This document shows, piece after piece, positions 26,163 to 33,711 of a stretch of DNA of 64,000 bases (its first letter is position 1; the number at the start of each line of letters is the position of its first letter). The notes under the pieces were generated by a model. That model had not been told where the DNA came from, searched no databases, and saw only the letters and a program-made list of their open reading frames with translations. The translations under genes and the position numbers were made by a program. Source of the stretch: Agromyces aurantiacus (GTDB lineage Bacteria > Actinomycetota > Actinomycetes > Actinomycetales > Microbacteriaceae); the NCBI RefSeq assembly GCF_016907355.1, contig NZ_JAFBBW010000001.1:1426001-1490000 (forward strand), read 5' to 3'.

Positions 26163-27587
26163 CTAGCGGATGGCGGCCTCGGCGACGTCGGCCGCCCGCT
26201 CGGCGTACTGCGCGCGGATGATTCCGCGCGGGTCGGGGGGCAGTTCGGCGGCGAGCTCGACCGGCCAGGCCGGCCGCTCGCCCGTGAGCGTCCACGCCGC
26301 CTGCCGCGCCGCGCCGTCGGCCACATACTCGCCCGGGGCCGGCACCACGACCGGCACATCGAACACCTGCGCGGCGATCCGCCGCACGGCCGGATTCTGC
26401 GCCGCCCCGCCGATGAGCAGGATCCGCCGCGCCTCGACGCCCTGCGACCGCACGGCGTCGAGCCCGTCGGCGAGCCCGCACAGCAGGCCCTCGACGGCCG
26501 CGCGTGCGAGGTTCGCGGGGGTCGTGTTCGCGAGCGTCAGGCCCGAGAGCGAGGCCGTGGCATCCGGGAGGTTGGGCGTGCGCTCGCCCGCGAAGTAGGG
26601 CACGAGCACCGCGCCTCCGGCGCCCGGCTCGGCGTCGAGCGCGAGCCGTCCGAGCTCGTCGTGGTCGACGCCGAGCAGGCGTGCGACGACGTCGAGCACC
26701 TGCGCGGCGTTCAGCGTCGCGATGAGCGGCAGCCACGCACCGGTGGCGTCGGCGAACCCCGCGACCGTGCCCGCGGCGTCGGCGACGGGCGAGTCCGCGA
26801 CCGCGAAGACGGTGCCGCTCGTGCCGATCGAGACGACCACGTCGCCGGGGCGCGCGTCCAGCCCCAGTGCGGCACCGGCGTTGTCGCCCGCGCCCGCGCC
26901 GACGAGCGCGCCGCCGCCGGGCATCGGGCCCGCGGCGTCCGTCGGACCGAGCACGCGCGGGAGCACCGCGTCGTGGCCGAGGGCGCGCACGAGCAGGTCG
27001 CGGTCGTATCCGCCGGCGCCCCAGTACGCCGTGCCGGACGCGTCGGACCGGTCGGTCGCGAGCTCGTCGAGCACCGGGCCGAGCGGAGCGTCCGCGTCAT
27101 CCGCCGGGCCGAAGCCGCGCAGCCGCCACGACAGCCAGTCGTGGGGGAGGGCGACCGCCGCGACGCGCGCCGCGGCATCCGGCTCGGCATCGCGCAGCCA
27201 GCGCAGCTTCGTCGCGGTGAACGACGCCACCGGCACGACGCCCGTGCGGCGCGCGTACTCGGCCGCGCCGACCTCGGCGATGAGGTCGCGCGCCGCACCG
27301 GCCGATCGGGTGTCGTTCCAGAGCAGGGCGGGGCGGATGACGCGACCCGCGTCATCCAGCACGACCATGCCGTGCTGCTGGCCCGCCACCGCGATCGCCG
27401 CGACGTCGTCGAGCCCGCCCGCCTCGGTGATCGCCGCGCGCAGGGCCTCCCACCAGGCCTGCGGATCGACCTCCGTGCCGTCGGGGTGCGCGGCCCGACC
27501 GGAGCGCACGAGCGCGCCGGTCGCGGCATCCCGGACCACGACCTTGCACGACTGCGTCGACGAGTCGACGCCGGCGACGAGCGTCAT
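26163..27587 (-). CDS. xylB: xylulokinase
   Basis: A 474-residue FGGY-family kinase. The first phosphate loop is [14 protein letters not shown], the substrate region includes [20 protein letters not shown] and LLWNDTRS, and the ATPase half has [14 protein letters not shown] and [20 protein letters not shown]. It converts xylulose to xylulose-5-phosphate for the pentose phosphate route. ATG 27587 has AAAGGAA-type ribosome-binding sequence. It follows xylA in the same direction, but the 188-nt space between them is filled by an 83-bp repeat and a heptamer array. Confidence 0.92.
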   Translation of the reverse strand: MTLVAGVDSSTQSCKVVVRDAATGALVRSGRAAHPDGTEVDPQAWWEALRAAITEAGGLDDVAAIAVAGQQHGMVVLDDAGRVIRPALLWNDTRSAGAARDLIAEVGAAEYARRTGVVPVASFTATKLRWLRDAEPDAAARVAAVALPHDWLSWRLRGFGPADDADAPLGPVLDELATDRSDASGTAYWGAGGYDRDLLVRALGHDAVLPRVLGPTDAAGPMPGGGALVGAGAGDNAGAALGLDARPGDVVVSIGTSGTVFAVADSPVADAAGTVAGFADATGAWLPLIATLNAAQVLDVVARLLGVDHDELGRLALDAEPGAGGAVLVPYFAGERTPNLPDATASLSGLTLANTTPANLARAAVEGLLCGLADGLDAVRSQGVEARRILLIGGAAQNPAVRRIAAQVFDVPVVVPAPGEYVADGAARQAAWTLTGERPAWPVELAAELPPDPRGIIRAQYAERAADVAEAAIR

Positions 27588-27615
27588 CGGGGTTCCTTTC
27601 CGAATGCATCCTCCG

Positions 27616-27698
27616 GCGCAACGCAGGTGCGCGCCCGGCGTGTCGGCGCGACACGCCGGTCGGGCCTGGTGCGACACGGCCCCGCACCTGCATTGCGC
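27616..27698. repeat. 83-bp palindromic dispersed element, copy A
   Basis: The ends GCGCAACGCAGGTGCG (27616-27631) and CGCACCTGCATTGCGC (27683-27698) are inverted repeats with one mismatch. A second copy of exactly the same length lies at 51238-51320 in the opposite orientation. The first 30 bases differ from it at only two positions, and the centre is variable except for a GCGACAC block. Confidence 0.75.
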
Positions 27699-27754
27699 GG
27701 GTGGCGGGTGGCGGGTGGCGGGTGGCGGGTGGCGGGTGGCAAGTGGCGGGTGGC
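27699..27754. repeat. tandem heptamer array (GGGTGGC) x 8
   Basis: Seven exact GGGTGGC units plus one AAGTGGC variant (27741-27747), joined directly to the end of the 83-bp element and 21 nt before the xylA stop. The G-runs on the plus strand could form a G-quadruplex. A 7-nt unit would shift any reading frame. Confidence 0.85.
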
Positions 27755-27775
27755 GGGGAGAGCGGGGTGGGTGGG

Positions 27776-28966
27776 TCAGCGGGCGCCGAGCAGGTGCTCG
27801 GTCGCGAGCTGCTGCAGGCGCACGAAGCCGAAGCCCTTGCCGCCGAGGTAGGCCGACGGGTCGAAGTCCTCGTAGGCGGAGCGGTCGGCGAGCAGGTCGT
27901 CGACCGACTCGCCCTCGCCGAGCGTGGGCACGGCGAGCTCGGGCACGCGAGCGGCCTCGAGCGCCTCCTGCACCTCGGGGTCGGCGCGGAACGCCGCGGC
28001 CCGCTCCTTGAGCAGCAGGTAGGTGCGCATGTTCGCGGCCGCCGAGTCCCAGACGCCGGTCTCGTCCTCGGTGCGGCTCGGCTTGTAGTCGAAGTGGCGC
28101 GGGCCCTCGTAGGCCGGACCGCCGTTGGGGCCGCCGAACTCGAGCAGGTCGACGAGCGCGAACGCGTTGTGCAGGTCGCCGTGGCCGAACACGAGGTCCT
28201 GGTCGTACTTGATGCCGCGCTGACCGTTGAGGTCGATGTGGAAGAGCTTGCCGTGGTACAGCGCCTGCGCGATGCCGGCCGCGAAGTTGAGGCCCGCCAT
28301 CTGCTCGTGGCCGACCTCGGGGTTGAGGCCGACGAGCTCGGGGCGCTCGAGCGACTCGATGAACGCGAGCGCGTGGCCGACCGTCGGCAGCAGGATGTCG
28401 CCGCGCGGCTCGTTGGGCTTGGGCTCGATCGCGAAGCGGATGTCGTAGCCCTGGTCGGTCACGTAGTCGCCGAGCAGGTTCACGGCCTCGCGGTAGCGCT
28501 CGAGGGCCGAGCGGATGTCCTTGGCCGCGTCGTACTCGGCGCCCTCGCGCCCGCCCCACATGACGAAGGTCTTCGCGCCGAGCTCGGCTGCGAGGTCGAG
28601 GTTGCGCAGCACCTTGCGCAGCGCGAAGCGACGCACCTGGCGGTCGTTCGACGTGAAGCCGCCGTCCTTGAAGACGGGTGCGCTGAAGAGGTTGGTCGTG
28701 ACCATCGGGACGATGACGCCCGTGTCGGCGAGCACCTGCTTCAGGCGGTCGATCTGCGTCTGCCGCTCGGCGTCGGTCGAGCCGAACGCGAAGAGGTCGT
28801 CGTCGTGGAACGTGAGGCCGTACGCGCCGAGCTCGGAGAGCTTCTCGACCGCGTGCACGACGTCGAGCGCGTTGCGGGTCGGGCCGCCGAAGGGGTCGGT
28901 GCCGTTGTAGCCGATGGTCCAGAGACCGAAGGAGAACTTGTCGTCACGGGTCGGGGCGCTGGCCAT
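27776..28966 (-). CDS. xylA: xylose isomerase
   Basis: A 396-residue TIM barrel of the size usual for actinobacterial enzymes. Metal and substrate residues are visible in [10 protein letters not shown] (His of the relay), [13 protein letters not shown] (Glu), [11 protein letters not shown] (Glu and His) and [17 protein letters not shown] (two Asp). [13 protein letters not shown] is also characteristic. It converts xylose to xylulose in the cytoplasm. GAGAGG stands before ATG 28966. The divergent space towards the LacI gene carries its promoter (29008-29036) and two TTTGTT-type palindromes. Confidence 0.95.
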   Translation of the reverse strand: MASAPTRDDKFSFGLWTIGYNGTDPFGGPTRNALDVVHAVEKLSELGAYGLTFHDDDLFAFGSTDAERQTQIDRLKQVLADTGVIVPMVTTNLFSAPVFKDGGFTSNDRQVRRFALRKVLRNLDLAAELGAKTFVMWGGREGAEYDAAKDIRSALERYREAVNLLGDYVTDQGYDIRFAIEPKPNEPRGDILLPTVGHALAFIESLERPELVGLNPEVGHEQMAGLNFAAGIAQALYHGKLFHIDLNGQRGIKYDQDLVFGHGDLHNAFALVDLLEFGGPNGGPAYEGPRHFDYKPSRTEDETGVWDSAAANMRTYLLLKERAAAFRADPEVQEALEAARVPELAVPTLGEGESVDDLLADRSAYEDFDPSAYLGGKGFGFVRLQQLATEHLLGAR

Positions 28967-28992
28967 GATCCGCCTCTCAGCGTCGTCGATGA

Positions 28993-29009
28993 TTTGTTGG
29001 CAGATCAAA
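28993..29009. promoter_or_regulatory. XylR-like operator, proximal
   Basis: TTTGTTGGCAGATCAAA is an imperfect palindrome of TTTG...CAAA type covering the predicted xylA transcription start, just after its -10 box. ROK-family XylR proteins bind related TTTGTT/AACAAA sequences, so a ROK regulator is the inferred ligand. Confidence 0.45.
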
Positions 29010-29036
29010 CATAACCGGATGGCGCGACGCGCGCAA
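29008..29036 (-). promoter_or_regulatory. xylA promoter
   Basis: On the minus strand: TTGCGC (29036-29031), 17-nt spacer, TATGTT (29013-29008). The -10 box overlaps the edge of the proximal operator by two bases. Confidence 0.6.
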
Positions 29037-29061
29037 CCCGAACGCCGCGCGATCCGAGCCA

Positions 29062-29082
29062 TTTGTTCTCAATTGCCACAAA
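29062..29082. promoter_or_regulatory. XylR-like operator, distal
   Basis: A 21-bp imperfect palindrome beginning TTTGTTCTC and ending GCCACAAA, upstream of the xylA -35 box and just before the divergent lacI promoter. With the proximal site it could allow looping or joint control of both directions. Confidence 0.4.
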
Positions 29083-29086
29083 CCAC

Positions 29087-29116
29087 TTGCGAAACGCTTC
29101 GACACCTGCGTAGAGT
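29087..29116 (+). promoter_or_regulatory. promoter of the LacI-type regulator at 29161
   Basis: TTGCGA (29087-29092), 18-nt spacer, TAGAGT (29111-29116). Operator 29089-29102 overlaps the -35 box and spacer. Confidence 0.5.
29089..29102. promoter_or_regulatory. operator a of the GAAnCGCTTC set
   Basis: GCGAAACGCTTCGA differs at two positions from the perfect palindrome TCGAAGCGCTTCGA at 30218. It lies on the regulator's own promoter. Confidence 0.55.
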
Positions 29117-29131
29117 CCCCGTCAGTCCCAA

Positions 29132-29145
29132 TCGAAACGCTTAGA
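29132..29145. promoter_or_regulatory. operator b of the GAAnCGCTTC set
   Basis: TCGAAACGCTTAGA lies in the 5' leader, 15 nt before ATG 29161. With operator a it brackets the transcription start and implies autoregulation. Confidence 0.5.
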
Positions 29146-29160
29146 CGATGGAGTCTCGAC

Positions 29161-30180
29161 ATGGCGAAGATCCACGAGGTGGCCGAGGCCGCCGGCGTGT
29201 CCATCAGCACCGTGTCGTACGCGCTGAGCGGCAAGCGCTCGATCTCGCCCGACACGCGTCGGCGGATCGAGGAGGCGGCGCGCGAGCTCGACTACCGCCC
29301 GAACGCCGGGGCACGCATGCTCGCCGGCCGGCGGACCCAGATCTTCGCGCTCACCGAGCCGTTCCGGGCCGACACGCACGCGCCGGCCCACATGGCGTTC
29401 GTGCTCGCGACCTCGATCGCCGCGCGCAGGTACGAGTACGACATCCTGCTCCTCACCGAGGAGGAGGCGTCGGCCGGCATGCGCCGCGTCGCCTCGAGCG
29501 GGCTCGCCGACGGCGTGCTCGTCCTCGATGTCGCGCCCGACGACGAGCGCGTGGCCCTGGCGCGTCGCATCTCGCTGCCCACCGTGTTCATCGGCGTGCC
29601 CGACGACCACGACGGGCTCGTGTGCGTCGACCTCGACTTCGAGGCCGCCGCGGCGCTCGCGGTCGACCGGCTCGCGGGGCTCGGGCACCGCTCCATCGGC
29701 TTCATCGGCCACCCGCCGACGTCGTACGAGAAGTCGAACTTCCCGCCGCGCGTGCGGCGCGGGCTCGAGGCCCGCGCGTCCGAGCTCGGGCTCGCCTGCA
29801 CGACCGTGCTGCCCGAGAACGACGGCCCGCGTCGCGCGTCGGTGCGCGCCGCCGTCCGGACGCTGCTCGACGGCGGCTCGACCGCGCTCGTGCTGCACTG
29901 CGACGACACGGCCCACGCCGTCGCGCTCGACGAGCTCGCGGCGCTCGGTCGCCGCGTGCCCGACGACGTGTCGGTCGTCTCCGTGGGAGCGACCTTCGAC
30001 ACGTCCGCCTTCCACCCGGCGATCGACTCGATCCCGCTCGTGCCGGGCGCGTCGTGCGAGCTCGCGGTCGAGCTCGCGATGCGCCTGGTCGAACGCGAGG
30101 AGGTGCCGGCCGGCGTCCGCCTGATCGCCCCCGAGTACCGCGAGCACGGTTCGACCGCGCCGCCTCGCGCCTCGGACTGA
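29161..30180 (+). CDS. LacI-family transcriptional regulator
   Basis: A 339-residue protein. The N-terminal helix-turn-helix and hinge read KIHEVAEAAGVSISTVSYAL and SGKRSISPDTRRRIEEAARE; a periplasmic-binding-protein-like sensor domain follows (GLGHRSIGFIGHPPTSYEKS, VSVVSVGATFDTSAFHPAID). It is divergent from xylA and directly upstream of a receptor/permease/alpha-xylosidase operon. The operator half-site GAAnCGCTTC occurs twice before this gene and once before the receptor, so it most likely represses itself and that operon. The effector is perhaps an alpha-xyloside such as isoprimeverose, which is inference. Confidence 0.9.
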   Translation: MAKIHEVAEAAGVSISTVSYALSGKRSISPDTRRRIEEAARELDYRPNAGARMLAGRRTQIFALTEPFRADTHAPAHMAFVLATSIAARRYEYDILLLTEEEASAGMRRVASSGLADGVLVLDVAPDDERVALARRISLPTVFIGVPDDHDGLVCVDLDFEAAAALAVDRLAGLGHRSIGFIGHPPTSYEKSNFPPRVRRGLEARASELGLACTTVLPENDGPRRASVRAAVRTLLDGGSTALVLHCDDTAHAVALDELAALGRRVPDDVSVVSVGATFDTSAFHPAIDSIPLVPGASCELAVELAMRLVEREEVPAGVRLIAPEYREHGSTAPPRASD

Positions 30181-30217
30181 CACGAGGCGTCGCCCCGCGA
30201 CATCCGTTCGCCGCCGT

Positions 30218-30231
30218 TCGAAGCGCTTCGA
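30218..30231. promoter_or_regulatory. operator c of the GAAnCGCTTC set, perfect palindrome
   Basis: TCGAAGCGCTTCGA is a perfect 14-bp palindrome 75 nt before the receptor gene start at 30306. No clear -35/-10 pair is visible around it. Confidence 0.65.
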
Positions 30232-30305
30232 CACCCAAGACCAGACCCGGCGCCACCACCCACCAACCGCACCCCCCCCGCACCACCCCACACCAGGAGG
30301 TAGCA

Positions 30306-31598
30306 ATGAAGCACACCAGAACCCTCGCCACGGCCGCGTCGCTCGCGGCGGCGGCGATCATCCTGAGCGGCTGCTCGGCCGGCGACTCGGGAGGCGACGA
30401 CGACGTCCTGCGCCTCTGGCACTACGAGGGCGCCGACTCGGCCATGGGCGTCGCCTGGGACCAGGCCATCAAGACCTTCGAGGAGGAGACCGGCGCGACG
30501 GTCGAGTTCGAGGAGAAGAGCTTCGAGCAGATCCGCTCGACGGCCAGCCAGGTGCTCAACTCCGACGAGGCGCCCGACATCCTCGAGTACAACAAGGGCA
30601 ACGCGACGGCGGGCCTGCTCTCGAGCGAGGGCCTGCTCACGCCGCTCGACGACGTCGTCGACGAGTACGGCTGGGCGGACCAGCTCGCGCCATCGCTGCA
30701 GACCACCGCGAAGTACGACGAGAACGGCATCATGGGCTCGGGCAGCTGGTACGGCGTGCCCAACTACGGCGAGTTCGTGCAGGTCTACTACAACAAGGAC
30801 GCGTTCGCCGCGGCCGGCGTCGAGGTGCCGACCACGCTCGCCGAGTTCGAGGAGGTCATGCAGACCTTCGCCGACCAGGGCACGACGCCGCTCGCCGAGT
30901 CGGCCGCCGAGTACCCGCTCGGCCAGCTCTGGTACCAGCTCGCGCTCACCGAGGCCGACCGGCAGTTCGTGAACGACTACCAGCTGTACGAGAACCCGGT
31001 CGACTGGTCGGGCGACGAGATCTCGTTCGCGACCGACACGATCAAGGACTGGACCGACAAGGGCTACATCTCGACGGATGCCTCGGGCCTCAAGGCCGAG
31101 GACGCCGGCGTGAGCTTCATCAGCGGCGACGCCCCGATCTTCTACTCGGGCAGCTGGTGGTACGGCCGCTTCCAGAGCGAGATCACCGACTTCGAGTGGG
31201 GCACGTTCCTCTTCCCCGAAACCGAGCTCTCGCCGGGCTCCGCGGGCAACATGTGGGTCGTGCCCGAGCGCGCGAAGAACAAGGAGCTCGCGTACCAGTT
31301 CATCGACATCACGATGCGCCCCGAGATCCAGGCGCTCATCGGCAACAACGGCGGCGTGCCCGTCGCGGCCGACGAGGCCGACATCACCGACGAGAAGTCG
31401 AAGGAGCTCATCGCGAACTTCAACGCGCTGAACGAGAAGGACGGCATCTCGTTCTACCCCGACTGGCCCACGCCGACGTTCTACGACGAGCTCAACGCGG
31501 GCCTGCAGGAGCTCGTGAACGGCACGAAGTCGCCGGCCGAGGTGCAGGAACAGCTCGGCGAGCAGTACCAGTCGGGCGTCGACGACATCGTCGGCTGA
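30306..31598 (+). CDS. ABC sugar-importer substrate-binding lipoprotein (receptor 3)
   Basis: A 430-residue lipoprotein, lipobox LSGC with Cys23, then a short Gly/Asp linker. Mature blocks LRLWHYEGADSAMGVAWDQA, GATVEFEEKSFEQIRSTASQ, DEAPDILEYNKGNATAGLLS and PGSAGNMWVVPERAKNKELA are typical of MalE/UgpB-type binding proteins. It differs clearly from receptors 1 and 2. A strong ribosome-binding site (AGGAGGT) precedes ATG 30306. Together with the permeases and GH31 enzyme behind it, the ligand is probably an alpha-xylosylated oligosaccharide. Confidence 0.9.
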   Translation: MKHTRTLATAASLAAAAIILSGCSAGDSGGDDDVLRLWHYEGADSAMGVAWDQAIKTFEEETGATVEFEEKSFEQIRSTASQVLNSDEAPDILEYNKGNATAGLLSSEGLLTPLDDVVDEYGWADQLAPSLQTTAKYDENGIMGSGSWYGVPNYGEFVQVYYNKDAFAAAGVEVPTTLAEFEEVMQTFADQGTTPLAESAAEYPLGQLWYQLALTEADRQFVNDYQLYENPVDWSGDEISFATDTIKDWTDKGYISTDASGLKAEDAGVSFISGDAPIFYSGSWWYGRFQSEITDFEWGTFLFPETELSPGSAGNMWVVPERAKNKELAYQFIDITMRPEIQALIGNNGGVPVAADEADITDEKSKELIANFNALNEKDGISFYPDWPTPTFYDELNAGLQELVNGTKSPAEVQEQLGEQYQSGVDDIVG

Positions 31599-31612
31599 CC
31601 CGCTGACCGGCC

Positions 31613-31648
31613 CGGATGCCGCGGCGAGTGCGTGCGCCGCGGCATCCG
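31613..31648. terminator. strong hairpin between receptor 3 and its permease
   Basis: A perfect 14-bp stem (31613-31626 with 31635-31648) around an 8-nt loop. It is built from the genome-favoured word GGATGCCGCGG and its complement. It occupies the same intra-operon place as the hairpin at 8301. No T-run follows. Confidence 0.6.
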
Positions 31649-31744
31649 CCCCTCGGGGCGTCGTCGTCCACCGCGACCCGACGTCCCGCTCCATCGCCCG
31701 ACCACCGACCCCGCCGACCCGGACGGACCACCGGAAGGACCACC

Positions 31745-32752
31745 ATGTCAGCCCTCGACACCAGGGCCGCGACGACGATCGAGGCCGCGGATGCCGCATC
31801 CGCCCGCCGCGCGTCGCGCCGTCGCCCGCGCGGGCCCGAGGAGGGCCTGATCCCCGGCGCCCGACGCAGCACCTATTGGCTCTACCTCGCACCCGGACTC
31901 GCGCTCCTCGCGATCATCGTCGTGGTGCCGCTCGTCTGGAACGTCTACCTCACGTTCACGGAGTACCGCGGCATCCGCCCGCCGCAGTGGATCGGCCTCG
32001 AGAACTGGGTCGAGCTCATGGGCGACGAGGTGTTCTGGACGAGCTTCGGCAACTCCATCGCCATGATCCTCGCGATGGTGATCGTGCCGACCCTCCTCGG
32101 CCTGCTGCTCGCCGCGATGCTCTTCGACCTCATCGGCCGCAAGTTCGGCGGCAAGCTGGCGAGCTTCCTGCGCGCGACGTACTACCTGCCGCAGATCCTG
32201 CCGGCGGTGATCGCGGCGATCGTGATCGGCTGGATCCTGCGGCCCAAGAACGGCGCGCTGAACCAGGTGCTCGAGGCGGTCGGGCTCGGCCACCTCGCCC
32301 ACAACTGGCTCGGCAGCCCCGACACCGCGCTCGCCAGCATCATGGTGATCATGGTCTGGGTGCAGCTCGGCTACCCGATCGTGATCTTCATGGCCGCGTT
32401 GCAGCGCGTCGACCCCGAGCTGTACGAGGCCGCCGAGCTCGACGGCGCGAACTGGTTCCAGCGCTTCCGGGCGATCACGCTCGGCATGATCCGCCCCGAG
32501 ATCTTCGTCGTCACCCTCACGTGCACGATCGCGGCGCTCAAGGTCTTCGGCCCGGTCTACGCGCTCACGGGCGGCGGACCCGGCACCGCGACCATCGTGC
32601 CCGCCTACTACGCATACAGCGAGTTCTTCCAGTCGCAGCAGGTCGGCTACGGCGCGACCATCGCGACCGCGCTGACCGTGGTGATCGCCGCGGTGAGCGT
32701 GCTGTTCATCCTCGCCCAGCACCGCATGGAGAAGAAGGAGGCGGGGCGATGA
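31745..32752 (+). CDS. ABC sugar-importer permease, MalF/UgpA type
   Basis: A 335-residue protein with an Arg-rich cytoplasmic N-terminus of about 45 residues and six membrane segments, the first at YWLYLAPGLALLAIIVVVPL. The EAA loop reads EAAELDGANWFQRF. It also has GGPGTATIVPAYYAYSEFF, usual near the last segments. GGAAGG precedes ATG 31745. Its stop overlaps the next permease start. Confidence 0.9.
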   Translation: MSALDTRAATTIEAADAASARRASRRRPRGPEEGLIPGARRSTYWLYLAPGLALLAIIVVVPLVWNVYLTFTEYRGIRPPQWIGLENWVELMGDEVFWTSFGNSIAMILAMVIVPTLLGLLLAAMLFDLIGRKFGGKLASFLRATYYLPQILPAVIAAIVIGWILRPKNGALNQVLEAVGLGHLAHNWLGSPDTALASIMVIMVWVQLGYPIVIFMAALQRVDPELYEAAELDGANWFQRFRAITLGMIRPEIFVVTLTCTIAALKVFGPVYALTGGGPGTATIVPAYYAYSEFFQSQQVGYGATIATALTVVIAAVSVLFILAQHRMEKKEAGR

Positions 32753-33711
32753 CCGCCATCGTCGAAGAGCTCGACCCCGAGCGGCGCGACATCGAGCTGC
32801 CGACGGATGACGCGCCCGCGCGTCGCGCGCGCCGCGACCTCCGCGGCACCGGCCGCGCGCGGCGTTCCCGCCGCCCCGGCGGCCCGGCCCGCCGCACCGC
32901 GGGCGACTGGCTCGTGCTGCTCGTCGCGATCGCGCTGGGCTTCCTCATCGCCGTGCCGTTCCTGTTGATCCTCGTGAACTCGTTCAAGTCGCCGGCCGAC
33001 TACAACACCTCCGGTCCGCTGACGCTGCCGACCGAGCTCTACTTCGACGGCATCGTGAAGTTCTGGGAGCGCGTCGACTTCCCCGAGAAGCTGTGGAACA
33101 GCGTGTTCATCTCGGGGATGGTCGCGGTGTTCGCGGTGCTCATCTCGATGCTCAACGCCTTCGCGCTCGGCATCGGGCGCGTGAAGGGCCGGCTCTGGAT
33201 CGTCGTGCTCATCCTGCTCGCGAACATGCTGCCGCAGGAGGTGCTGCTCTACCCGCTGTACTTCATGTTCAAGCAGGTGGGCCTCTACGACAGCCAGTGG
33301 GCCGTGATCATCATCTTCACCGTCATCCAGTCCGCCTTCGGCACGTACCTGCTCGCGTCGGTCTACTCGACGTTCCCGAAGGAGCTGCTCGAGGCCGCGT
33401 CGCTCGACGGCGCCTCGCGCTGGCAGATCCTCTGGCGCGTGGTCTACCCGATCTCGCGGCCGACGCTCTCGGTGCTGCTCATCTTCTTCTTCATCTGGAC
33501 GTGGAACGAGTTCCTGATCCCGCTGACGTTCCTCGTGTCGAACTCGACCCAGACGGTCCCCGTGGCGATCACGGTGCTGCAGGGCGATCGGCTGATGGAT
33601 GTCACGACCACGAGCGCGTCGGCCCTGCTCGGCCTCATCCCCACGCTCGTCTTCTTCCTCATCTTCCAGCGCACCCTCACGAGGGGCATCACGGCAGGAG
33701 CGGTCAAGTAA
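32749..33711 (+). CDS. ABC sugar-importer permease, MalG/UgpE type
   Basis: A 320-residue protein with a very basic N-terminal tail (ARRARRDLRGTGRARRSRRP) and six membrane segments starting at WLVLLVAIALGFLIAVPFLL. The EAA loop reads EAASLDGASRWQIL, and FIWTWNEFLIPLTFLV is the subfamily's late motif. The stop TAA shares its last base with the ATG of the GH31 gene. Confidence 0.9.
   Translation: MTAIVEELDPERRDIELPTDDAPARRARRDLRGTGRARRSRRPGGPARRTAGDWLVLLVAIALGFLIAVPFLLILVNSFKSPADYNTSGPLTLPTELYFDGIVKFWERVDFPEKLWNSVFISGMVAVFAVLISMLNAFALGIGRVKGRLWIVVLILLANMLPQEVLLYPLYFMFKQVGLYDSQWAVIIIFTVIQSAFGTYLLASVYSTFPKELLEAASLDGASRWQILWRVVYPISRPTLSVLLIFFFIWTWNEFLIPLTFLVSNSTQTVPVAITVLQGDRLMDVTTTSASALLGLIPTLVFFLIFQRTLTRGITAGAVK

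Noticed and set aside
27699..27754. CRISPR array
   Set aside because: Units are 7 nt without spacers, and no cas genes are present. It is a simple tandem repeat.
27588..28559. N-terminal extension of xylulokinase running upstream through the repeat region
   Set aside because: The frame stays open only because of base composition. The FGGY N-terminus begins at ATG 27587, and the extension overlaps xylA.
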